64,000 bases of DNA from Brachionus manjavacas (lineage: Eukaryota > Rotifera > Eurotatoria > Ploima > Brachionidae): the NCBI GenBank assembly GCA_019054805.1, contig JAHQIY010000013.1, positions 62,001-126,000 on the forward strand. The letters are read 5' to 3'. Shown here piece by piece: positions 55,366 through 64,000 of this stretch. Position 1 is the stretch's first letter. The number at the start of each line of letters is the position of its first letter. The notes beneath the pieces are model-generated. The model was given only the letters and a program-made list of their open reading frames with translations, ran no database searches and was not told where the DNA came from. The translations under genes were made by a program, and so were the position numbers.

Positions 55366-57413
55366 TTAGGAAGAAATCGTTTTTAAAACGAATTCAGATT
55401 TTTTCTGACTCTCATTTGATTCTTCCATTGATTCCGAAATTTCTTCATAAATTTCTAAAAATATAAATAAAATTGATAATTTAATGAAAAATCGATTCAA
55501 AAACCCACTTTTAAACTTTTGGCGCTCCTCATCTAAACATTTAGTTATTTTGTCAATATTTGCTCTCTTTTCCGAAAAGTTATCAAGCTGATCAAACCAA
55601 GAATTCGCATTAGATGAAAGATTGGTACTGTTCAAATAATCAGGGTCTTAAATCAGAGATAATTATAAAAAAAATTTTTTTCATTTTTGAAAGTAATTTT
55701 TATATTCAAATACGAAAGTATAATTTTTAATAGAAATATACATAGATCTAAAGTAACATTTTTTAAATTATTTTTACTGTTGAATAATAAAAATTAATAA
55801 TAAAAATTAATTTTTAAGAATAAAAAGTCCGGGCTTTTTTTTCAAAAGTTCGAGTCAAAGACTTTTATTTGGTTAAAAAAAAATTAATTAAACTGAGTCA
55901 AATAGCATCGGCAATTCATCAGTCAGATTCATGGACAAAAAAATTTTTTACCGTTATTATGGCGGCCAAGTCCGGACTTGGAAATTTTTTTTTTAATGAC
56001 TTGGATTTGGGACTTTTAAAAGGTTAGCTTTAAGATCAAAAATGAGATATTCGAATAGAACACAGAAGAATTTTAAATTAAACTAAAAATAAATTTAAAA
56101 ATAGCTAATTATTAAATACACCTGAAATTTTTGATATGAAAAAACCATAAATTGAAAAAATTGAAAAATCAAGACTTTTTTGACTATTTATTTTCTTTTA
56201 TTTTTAGTAAATACTTGTAAGATTGAAATTGCGATACATGATTTAGTAAAACTGTGTCACAAACTGAACATGTTTTTTTATTATGTTCATTTATTGTCTT
56301 TTCCTGAAAAAGACTTTAAGTTTAATATCATAAATTTTTTAAGAGAAAAACAAAAAAATTAAATTAGCGTATTTTTTTAGAGCTTTTACAAAGACTAATT
56401 TAGATGATAGACAAAATTGAATTCAAATAGTTGTGGTTTTGCTTTATTTTTAAAATTTCAATTTTTAACCAAAAATAATAAAATTATTATAACTATGACA
56501 TGGAATGAAATAAAGAGTTTATTATCATACAAAAATACATAATGAAATAGAAAAATAAGTCGGCAATAGGTTTTTATATTTCAATTAAAAATTTAAACTT
56601 TCATATTTGAATATATTTAAAATTAATTTTGATGCGCACTTGAATATCTTACTAAAATTTTCCTAAAATTTAAATTCCGTTTATGTTCAAATCTATTTGA
56701 TTTCAACACCAGCAAAAAAATTATCTAAAATTGAACAAAAAAAATTATCTCACCTTCTTTTATTTCGTCAGTGTAAATTTCATCATTAAATTTATAGCTT
56801 TGGCCTAAATCAGAAAATTTAATTCAATGTTAGTCTTTAATTCATCAACTTAAATTACCATCTACTAATTCAAGATTTGGCAGGATGAGCTTTAGGTCTT
56901 TTCTATAATGTGGTTGATTTTTACAAACCGGGTTTGAGGCTTTCGTGACTGAATCACTTAGAATTAGGCAGGTCAAATTTTTAAAGTCTCTCAGTTTACA
57001 AAATTGGTCAATGTCTTGAATATTGTTTCCGGATAAGTTCAATGTTTTGAGACTTTCTAGATTTTCTAAACCCCCTTTGAATTACTGAGCAATTTTTTTT
57101 TGTAAGTGAATGTTTTTCAAACAAATTTTACCAAGGGATGTTATTTTGTTATTTGACAGATTAGCGTATTGAAGATTGGCAAGGTTTTTTAAGCCCGTAA
57201 GATCTGATAGATTATTTTTGCTCAGGTTTATGATCTCAACATTAGTACAACTACTTATCTGGCCTAATTCATCGATACCTTGTTTGAAAATAGATTTTTT
57301 GTAAACACTTTTCAATTTCAAAATGTACCTCTGTTGCTAAGATCAAGAACAAAAACGCATTCTAAATCAAAATCACGTGTTTCTTTTTTTAAATAATCGA
57401 TTGTAAGCTTCAT
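55366..57413 (-). CDS. LRRC61: Leucine-rich repeat-containing protein 61
   Basis: Exons: 57413-57329, 57278-57132, 57074-56859, 56804-56754, 55646-55509 and 55454-55366. Introns are 50, 57, 54, 1107 and 54 nt; phases match and the product is 241 aa (human 259). The N-terminal cap KKETRDFDLECVFVLDLSNR corresponds to the SRTGEFSLES region of vertebrate LRRC61. About four LRRs follow, with repeats such as INLSKNNLSDLTGLKNL and LNLSGNNIQD, then the C-cap SNPVCKNQPHYRKDLKLILP ending in LVDG, which is diagnostic of this family. The tail is acidic and Ser-rich with a helical DQLDNFSEKRANIDKI segment. LRRC61 has no well-defined biochemical role; LRR-cap proteins of this kind act as scaffolds. Its start is 166 bp from the SUFU stop. 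Confidence 0.88.
55966..55981. repeat. 16-bp perfect palindrome in LRRC61 intron 4
   Basis: CCAAGTCCGGACTTGG is a perfect palindrome and GC-rich against AT-rich surroundings. Nearby sequence shares AGTCC-containing repeats with the 38.2-kb region. Confidence 0.7.
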
Positions 57414-57579
57414 CTAAAACCAAATAAACAAACATCGAAGAAAGCAAATTTTTAAATCAATGCGGTTTTAAAACCGTACTTAAAATAATTGAATTAATTT
57501 AAATGAAATTTTGTTCAAAAATTTTATTCAAAAATATCTTGGTTTAAAAATTCAAGTATTCACATACATTTTCAAAACG

Positions 57580-59201
57580 CTAATTATTGTCAAAAAAGTT
57601 CAAAATTTTCTCGCCAGGTATGATCCGCAAATAAAGACTAAATTCGTTCAAATTTTCTAGAAAAAATTTTTTGCAAATCTGCTCGCCAATTTCTTCCTAA
57701 AAATAAAAGCATTTCCAGTAGAAATTTGCATATTTTATTTTATTCTATTTTTATGTTACTTTATTATCCAATTTCAAGTCTTGAAAAAACGTGCAAAGAT
57801 TGTCAATCAGTTGCTTACTTATCAATATTTGACATTCCTCTCCATTGGACTGAATGGGATTTTCATTAGTGACAAAACAATTGGAATTGGCGAAATTTTC
57901 TGGCACAAGCACCAAGTTGCGATCATCGAGTCCATTAAAAATAAATGAATTTTCTTTATCCAAACGCTGTCTTTGGAAAAAAGCAAATTTTTTACTACCA
58001 TGGTAACAAAAGTTGATAATTAAAAAATAAATTATTAAAAAATGTGACTTTAAACAGTCTGATTTAAGCGTGACAAGTTCAAAGGTATTTATTGATTTGC
58101 TTAAGCTTGAAAATTAAAAAAAAATAATTACTTTAAAATTAGAGGAAACAGCTTGGCCGTTTCTAAATCAATGTTAAAAGTTAACTGATCATACGGTTTG
58201 AAATTACCATCATTGTTGGAACATCTTCAGAAAAGGAAATTCAAATTTTCGGAAATTTATAAATTTTTTTATCAAAATCTATCTACTCTAGATTTAGTTT
58301 CCAGAAACATCTTGATTTCACAAAGCTCATGAATGAACCTTCTTTTTTGAGGATTTTGAGCGTTTTCCGTTTTAGGTCCATATCTATTTCAAAAATGCTC
58401 TTTGGTCTCTTTAAATCCACCAGTAGGTAATCATGACCCAATCTTGAAAAAAAATTTAAACAAGAGCTATGTTTAAAATTTATTTTACTCTTTAAAATTT
58501 TTCATCAAATTCAGAATTTTTCTAGTTGACCACTGCTGAGCAAATTTCAACTCGTCATTGGTACACCCCACAATTTGTAAAAACTTAACCATACCAAATC
58601 TTGTTTGACATTTTTTGAGCTCGGCGTCCTCACAGACCAAAACATGACGGATTTTGCCACCTGTATCTGAAAGAACACTGGGGACATGATCCCCTTCATC
58701 TAGAATTCCGCCAGTCTGAAAAGTATACTTGGCCAGAGCTTGGAGCAATTTAACAGGCCACTTCGGCGGTTCGTTCTCATTTATTTCTTTTTTCACCCGA
58801 ATGGTCAGCTCATAACCATAGCCACTGTTCTCATCTAATGACTTAGCTTGTCTTTAATAATCAATCTTAGTATTTTTTTTGTTAATAATAAATTTTCTAA
58901 TTACCTGTGTACTCTTTCGTCTCCGTAAAGGTCAGATAGCCCAAGGGAGACATAGTGAAAATGGCTATTTAGTCCATTATTCTTTTCATCATTATTCACA
59001 TAAATGTTCACATAGTCTAATGGGTCTGGACCATTTAGCCTAAAAAAAGCATGAAATAGAATGATTTATTTGGCTTTAAATGACCACGTCTAGTTACCAA
59101 TACTGAACTTGAGTTGTGGCCTGGAGCACGTCAATTTGATCAGGGTAAATCTTCAGGCAAAGCTCACTTACAGGGTCTAGTGTGTCGTTTTGTTCGAGCA
59201 T
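57580..59201 (-). CDS. SUFU: Suppressor of Fused, Hedgehog pathway repressor
   Basis: SUFU binds Gli/Ci transcription factors and holds them inactive in the cytoplasm. Exons: 59201-59098, 59039-58905, 58851-58489, 58442-58287, 58224-58132, 57970-57760 and 57696-57580. Introns are 46-63 nt except intron 5 (161 nt); phases match and 1,179 nt gives 392 aa. Family blocks: QYWLNGPDPLDYVNIY, HYVSLGLSDLYGDERVH, PPKWPVKLLQALAKY, GMVKFLQIVGCTNDELKFAQ followed by QWSTRKIL, and KSIFEIDMDL. The C-lobe is more diverged but recognisable (LTFNIDLETAKLFPLIL, ECQILISKQLIDNL). The protein is about 90 residues shorter than human SUFU, mostly because the disordered segment between the lobes is nearly absent. An 11-nt G tract lies just 5' of the start. 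Very confident of identity. Confidence 0.93.
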
Positions 59202-60180
59202 CTTGAAATTTACAGGTAATTCATAAAGTCAAGTCAGTAGCAAAAAAAATAGAGGGGGGGGGGGAAGTTCTCTATTTTTTACGTGATTAATTTAGTTTCC
59301 AGGTCAACATATTGAATTGTAAGTTTAAGCCTATCGATATTGCTTGCAAATATTACTTAACATTGTTAATGGGAATTATATAAGTTTTGAATGATGAAGC
59401 CAGCCTCAAACATTCTCAGATAATTAATATTTGATATTAATCAGAAGCCGTATCAAACAAAAAAGAATTAATTAACAAATGTAGGGATTTATTGAGTTAT
59501 ATTAAATCTATGGCAACTATTTTTGTTATCAAATTTAATTTTAGCTATTTTGGAAAATTATTTAAAAAAATTTTACATGCAATAAATTTTCAAAGATAAT
59601 TTTTGACTAGCAAAAGCTAGATAAAATTTGATCATTGCTAGATTTTAATGGCCTATTATTTATTTGAAGTGTAGACTTTTTTTCTAAATCGCTTTTTGAA
59701 GGAATTTGTTTTTTTTTTGTTAAATGACTAGAGCTTTTCCTTTTAACTCAATTGAATGCTTTTTCAATTCGAAAATTGTAACCATAGTTTTAGTTCCAAA
59801 CAAGGCTATTCAGGTTTTTTACTTGTTCCTGGAGTTTCAAACTTGACAACAGACTCAATTTCCTTGCGTGATTTTAAAATTGATATTTGTTCAGTGACCG
59901 AAAAAACATAATTTTCCTACTAAGCGCATTTAATACCTTCCTTATTCTTAAGTTTGACCAATTTTTAAGGATAAAACAGACCTAGGCAATTTGCTGAACT
60001 AGAGAATTTTATGTTAAATTTTTTTTTAATTTAAAAATGGCTTATAATTAAGAAAAGAAAAGGAAAATTAATTAACTCGGTATCTAATTTATTATTTAGT
60101 ATTATTTATTGTTTAGTAAAAGAGGAAATAATTTTTAGAATAAAAGAAAAAAAATATTTCTAAAAAATTTGTTTTTTTGA
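59202..60180. other. Intergenic DNA upstream of SUFU
   Basis: AT-rich, no gene seen. It contains an 11-G homopolymer at 59254-59264 flanked by TAGAG and CTCTA. Confidence 0.4.
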
Positions 60181-60195
60181 ACGAGCTGGTCTACT

Positions 60196-60345
60196 TCATT
60201 TTTTCTTCGGTGGTTCCATTTCATCCATTTCTTCATGCTCTTCTCGTTCATCACTGATTCCCATTTCAACTATCTTCTGAATCTCAATTGCTTGTCTTTT
60301 TTAGAACGACCAGAAGCGCTCTTTTCTGATGGAGGACTCATGGAC
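60196..60345 (-). pseudogene. Short charged ORF broken by a one-base shift in an A run
   Basis: On the minus strand an ATG-led frame reads MSMSPPSEKSASGRSKK, then meets AAAAAA near 60299. A one-base shift there opens RQAIEIQKIVEMGISDEREE, continuing acidic and ending MEPPKKK at a TGA near 60196. The two halves together look like a small nuclear protein of about 50 residues. It may be a pseudogene, a sequencing error in the homopolymer, or chance. I recognise no family. Confidence 0.3.
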
Positions 60346-60839
60346 ATAATTTTTGAAGTCACACAATTCTTAAAAAATAAATTGTAAAAAGATAAAAAAG
60401 TTAAAAATAGAGCATATTAGTAAGAACTTAAGAATTTCAAATTGACATTTAATTGTTTTAAAGTTTTTTTTTTGATAATTTTATTTTTGATGAAACCGTT
60501 TTTTTGACAAATGTACCTAAAAGTTTCAAGTCCATTTTAATTGATTTGTGCATGCTTTAATTAATTAATTTTTAATTAAATTATAGAAAATAAATTAAAA
60601 TAGACTCTAAGATATTAATTTATTATTTATTCCAATTAAGAAAAAAAATATTATTTCAATTTCTTCATTACAAAAACTATCATATTCACATAATTCTTTA
60701 AATGGAAACAAACTGCTGTTATTTAGGTTACTTTCTTTAGGGATAGTCTGATTTGTGACCCACTGGTCATTTTAGTAAACTTACTAATTTTTGAAGGTCA
60801 ATTCTAAGAGTTTGCATCATCAAAAAACACAGTTCTAAT

Positions 60840-61190
60840 ATTCCAACTTGGAATGTGTGAATCTGAAAGAAAAATCCTGAACACCATCCACACTGGAAGC
60901 CTGAGGAGGATTTACGGGATACACTGACCTGAAACTTTGTCGAATGTTGACCTATACCCAAGAACAAATTCAGAATCATTTAGTCAATTCATTAAAAGGC
61001 TGCGATGGCTTGGACAAGCTAGAAAGAAAGAGCTCATCGAAATAGAAATCACATGTAAAGAAGCAAGAGTAATGGTAAAAGATCGACTTGAGTGGAAATC
61101 AAAAGTAATGGTCTTATGCTCCACGAGGAGTAGAAGGAAAAAAAACATGCTGATTTGCATTTTATTATTTTGATAGTACAATTTATTTAT
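60840..61190 (+). mobile_element. LINE relic (C-terminal region, fourth family)
   Basis: Reads SLRRIYGIH near 60897-60925, then IKRLRWLGQARKKELIEIE and KDRLEWKSKVMVLCSTR (60990-61130). These match the conserved RRLRWLGH and DRxxWRxLVxxLCSTR end blocks of a LINE pol. It ends in a TTTA-repeat tail near 61180-61195. Frames are broken by stops upstream. Confidence 0.7.
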
Positions 61191-61195
61191 TTATT

Positions 61196-62432
61196 AAGTT
61201 TGGGGAATGAGAAATGATCCAAGAAAAATTCTATCATATAGTAGCAATTTAGTCGGAGAGATTTTTACAAAATTTTTAAATATGATAAAAAGTGGTAAAA
61301 TTTATTAGTTTAAATGATAAAAATAAATTTAAAATGTATAATTAATAGTTTAAATTTAGATATTGTTGCTATAAATTTTTTTATTAAAGAATAAATTGAA
61401 GTTAATGTAAAAGGATCTAATGTAGACAAGTGAGCTTTGTCTCAAGTTGAGCATTGGTAACTAGACATGGTCATTTAAACCAAATAAATCATTCCATTTC
61501 AGACCATACTCCAATTTTAGTCAAAATTTTGTTTGTTCAAATCAAATAATAATATTACTTGGCTTAGAAATACGATCAGTTAGTCACGAAATTTTCCAGC
61601 CCCCTTTTTTTATTAAAAACAAGTGTCTCGTAGGATAAAGTTTTTTTACAAAAAGAAATCCTTGAAGAAAACATCATAGTGTTTTTAAAACAGACATGTA
61701 TTTTTTAGAATTTTTTTTGAAGAAAATTTAAGGGCTATAAAGAACATTTTAATTGAGATCAAAATGGAGGGTGAAATTTTTTTGCCAATATGGCATAACG
61801 TTATGAATAGGAAATTGGATTTTTTTTTCGAGTACTCTAATTGATCTCAATAATTTTAAGTGTGCAAACAAATTTTTTTCTTACTCGAATGATGCAGTCT
61901 TAGATGAAGTCATATTAGCGTTTGATTGTTTTGTATTTTTTTGTATACCAACAAACTAAGTCTCAAACAAATAAACAAATTTATTTACAACTTAATAAAT
62001 TTTATTTTCTTGCTAATTCAATTAAAACAAAGTTGCAAATTTCAAGTCTATTCGACTGAGGGTTAGTGCAAATTATGTTGCAAATCAAATATCACACAAA
62101 CAAAAAACGAGATTCGATTTCTTGCAAAATATTAATTAATAATCTTTGTTGACTTTTTGCTAATTAAAGTTTAATTCCAATTTATCATGGCCTAGATCTT
62201 CACAAAGACAAAAGCTATCGTTATCTCAAATTGTCATCTAGAATCTATTTGTTTAGTCTTGAAGAGTATTTTTTTTTCTAATTTTTGTTTTTGTTTTGCT
62301 CTCATTTCAAGCTGGATTATGTTCTGTCATAGACCATATAAATTTCAATCAAACACAAAAATATTAATCTCTTTTTTTTACTTTTGCTTTTAATTACAGA
62401 CAAAATTAACATTTAAATGAAATGAATTGCAG
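61196..62432. other. AT-rich flank or intron upstream of the SPRY gene
   Basis: No coding exon could be assigned with confidence. First exon(s) of the downstream SPRY gene are expected here or further 5', since its first visible exon starts with an acceptor. Confidence 0.4.
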
Positions 62433-63311
62433 CGCGACAATCTAACAGTCATGTTTCGCATAGGTGGTTACATAAACTTGGACAACAGTGACGTTGTCCA
62501 AGGCCAAAAGTTCCGAATTACTGTCGGACCCAAAAAGAACAAAGTGTCCTTTATTCAATACCTAAAGCCACTCAGTGTCCAGCATCCCTACTTCTTCGTT
62601 CACATAGTCAATTTAGGTAAATGAATTTTATGTGGCATGGGGCCTTTTAAACTAAACATTGATTTTGAACAGAGCCAGAGAGCTGCGTCACGATTGGCAT
62701 TGCCAACGAGGACATAAGCGACGAGGCCATACCTGGAAACTGGACCAACACAATCGGCTATGAGAGTGTGAGTGGAAAGTGCCTGAGCTCTCATCGCAAC
62801 AATGCCAACACGGTCGGAAAGCCTGTTCAAAAAGGCGACTCATTCGGCCTCTTGGTCACTCATTTTGGAGAGTGCCAGTCGACTGTGGTCTTTGTTCACA
62901 ATGGCGAGCCGATCGCCACCCGCTATCATTTTGAATCGAATCATTGTCAATTTTTGCCCACCATAACTCTTGAGAACGGACCCATTGAAATTGAGATCAT
63001 GTGGCACAATTCAGCTCCGGCAAATCTAGTGCCCGATTATGAGACAAATTTTGCTTGGATCAAACCTAATGATGATCTCTGCATGCTAACTGATAAATCC
63101 TCTTTCGAAAACTTACAACGACAAGAGGACTTGCCCATTCAGAGTCCTGTTGCTTTGAGCAGATCTCGGCCTCATTACAAATGCATTCAAATGGAGGTTT
63201 CGCCCGAAGGAAACGGATCTTCGGTTGGAATCGCTTCTTGCAGCCCGCTAAAGCCAACGCCAACTTGTTCACTTCTAAGAGATTATTACACATGGCTTCC
63301 TAAAATGAAAT
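62433..63311 (+). CDS. SPRY-domain protein, partial (two internal exons)
   Basis: Exon 62433-62616 follows acceptor GAATTGCAG; a 56-nt intron ends at 62672; exon 62673-63311 ends at a GTAAGT donor. The frame stays open through both. The SPRY core is recognisable: YFFVHIVNLGEPESCVTIGI, then GNWTNTIGYESVSGKCLSSH, GDSFGLLVTHFG, VVFVHNGEPIATRYHF and LPTITLENGPIEIEIMWH. This resembles the beta-sandwich order of SPRYD3-like or similar SPRY proteins, which bind protein partners, but I cannot assign an orthologue. After the SPRY domain comes a Ser/Pro-rich stretch. Both the start and the C terminus are missing; the last intron runs past the window end. Confidence 0.75.
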
Positions 63312-64000
63312 GTAAGTGTTGAATTTGGAAATAAATTAATTAAAAAGCAATTCTTTTTGTTTTTTTAAAAGATCATTATAAAAGTACTTTTTATAGATGG
63401 ACTTGTCAAAGATACAATAATAAACTCAAAAAACTTTTAGTACTGTTTTTTGGAAATATTGATGATTAAGTTCAAAAGAGCGAAGCAATTTTTTTACTTT
63501 TTTTATGAAATATTTCTGAAATGTCTGAGTATAAAAAAATTTTTTAAAATTTCAAGGCTAGTCAACAGGCTAATACCCTTGTCAAAATAAGCTGATTAAC
63601 ACTTCATTTATTTAATTTGAATATAATTATTAAATTTTTTAAATAATTTTTAAATGACTAATATTTAAGTTACTTGAAAAAATTAAACATTGATAAATTT
63701 TAGTTTTAAATCTTTGAAATTTAATATTACTCACATTTACAAAAAAACAAATACCAAAAGCGCCAATTTACTTTCTTAAAATTAAAGAGAAGGAGTTTCT
63801 GAGAAATCACGTTGATTTACTTTTTTTGTAAAATATTTCTGAAATGTCTGAGAAAAATGCAAAAACAACAAAAAAATTTTTTTCTTTCAAACAAAGTAAA
63901 AAATTGCTTTGCTCTTTTAAAAATGTTCCTGTTTAGTTCGTCTTGATTTTTTCTGATTAAACAACTCATCAGATATCTGATACATTGTTCAGTTTTTAAT
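63312..64000. other. Probable intron of the SPRY gene to the window end
   Basis: It starts with GTAAGT and is AT-rich. The block TTTTTTTATGAAATATTTCTGAAATGTCTGAG-like sequence near 63495 recurs near 63822, so it contains a local direct repeat. No exon was seen. Confidence 0.5.

Noticed and set aside
61764-61850. ATG-led MEGEIFLPIWHNVMNRK as first exon of the SPRY gene
   Set aside because: No suitable donor in phase with the acceptor at 62432 was found.
1-64000. tRNA, rRNA and CRISPR arrays
   Set aside because: I noticed no cloverleaf with a TTCRA loop, no rRNA core sequence and no regularly spaced repeats; tRNAscan and Rfam searches would be decisive.

Overview
The window is eukaryotic and very AT-rich. 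Genes are split by GT...AG introns, many only 44 to 63 nt long, and the recognisable proteins are metazoan: Suppressor of Fused, LRRC61, an ATP8B-type P4-ATPase, a glycerol kinase with a C-terminal membrane segment, and a full-length cytosolic acetyl-CoA carboxylase. A small invertebrate such as a monogonont rotifer or another AT-rich spiralian would fit; that is inference, because no rRNA or mitochondrial marker is present.

Layout. 0.3-2.3 kb, minus strand: a five-exon gene for an unrecognised Lys/Ser-rich protein. 3.0-3.8 kb: relic of a LINE family called LINE-A here. 4.8-13.0 kb, plus strand: an intronless 2,712-codon gene joining a P-loop GTPase domain, about 1,600 residues of helical linker, a SecA-like DEAD motor and a C-terminal vWA domain. 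This is the most unusual gene in the window. 13.1-16.6 kb: a frameshifted gene fragment, then LINE-A interrupted by a GC-richer LINE-B with a 7-bp target-site duplication. 17.5-17.9 kb: fold-back MITE. 19.2-28.9 kb, plus strand: acetyl-CoA carboxylase in three exons, the last 6.8 kb long and GC-rich. 29.4-31.2 kb: a Tc1/mariner-type MITE, and a LINE relic split by a second MITE. 31.2-34.5 kb: AT-rich, no gene seen. 34.5-36.8 kb, minus: glycerol kinase, 12 exons. 37.4-38.7 kb: tandem repeat with a period of about 570 bp. 40.2-50.9 kb, plus: ATP8B-like flippase in seven exons, with three large introns holding LINE debris. 53.3-54.4 kb, minus: an unrecognised 247-aa protein. 55.4-57.4 kb, minus: LRRC61. 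57.6-59.2 kb, minus: SUFU, whose stop lies 166 bp upstream of the LRRC61 start. 60.8-61.2 kb: another LINE relic. 62.4-63.3 kb, plus: two exons of a SPRY-domain gene that probably continues past the window end.

Gene architecture falls into two classes. Glycerol kinase, SUFU and LRRC61 are cut by tiny introns every 50-350 nt. The GTPase-SecA-vWA gene, most of acetyl-CoA carboxylase and the core of the flippase are uninterrupted for 2.5 to 8 kb, and the last two are much more GC-rich than their surroundings. Exon models were built by hand from splice signals, reading phase and family conservation. For glycerol kinase, SUFU, LRRC61 and the flippase every junction keeps phase and the total length is a whole number of codons. 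The genes do not form one pathway: carboxylase and glycerol kinase belong to lipid metabolism, the flippase to membrane asymmetry, and SUFU to Hedgehog signalling.
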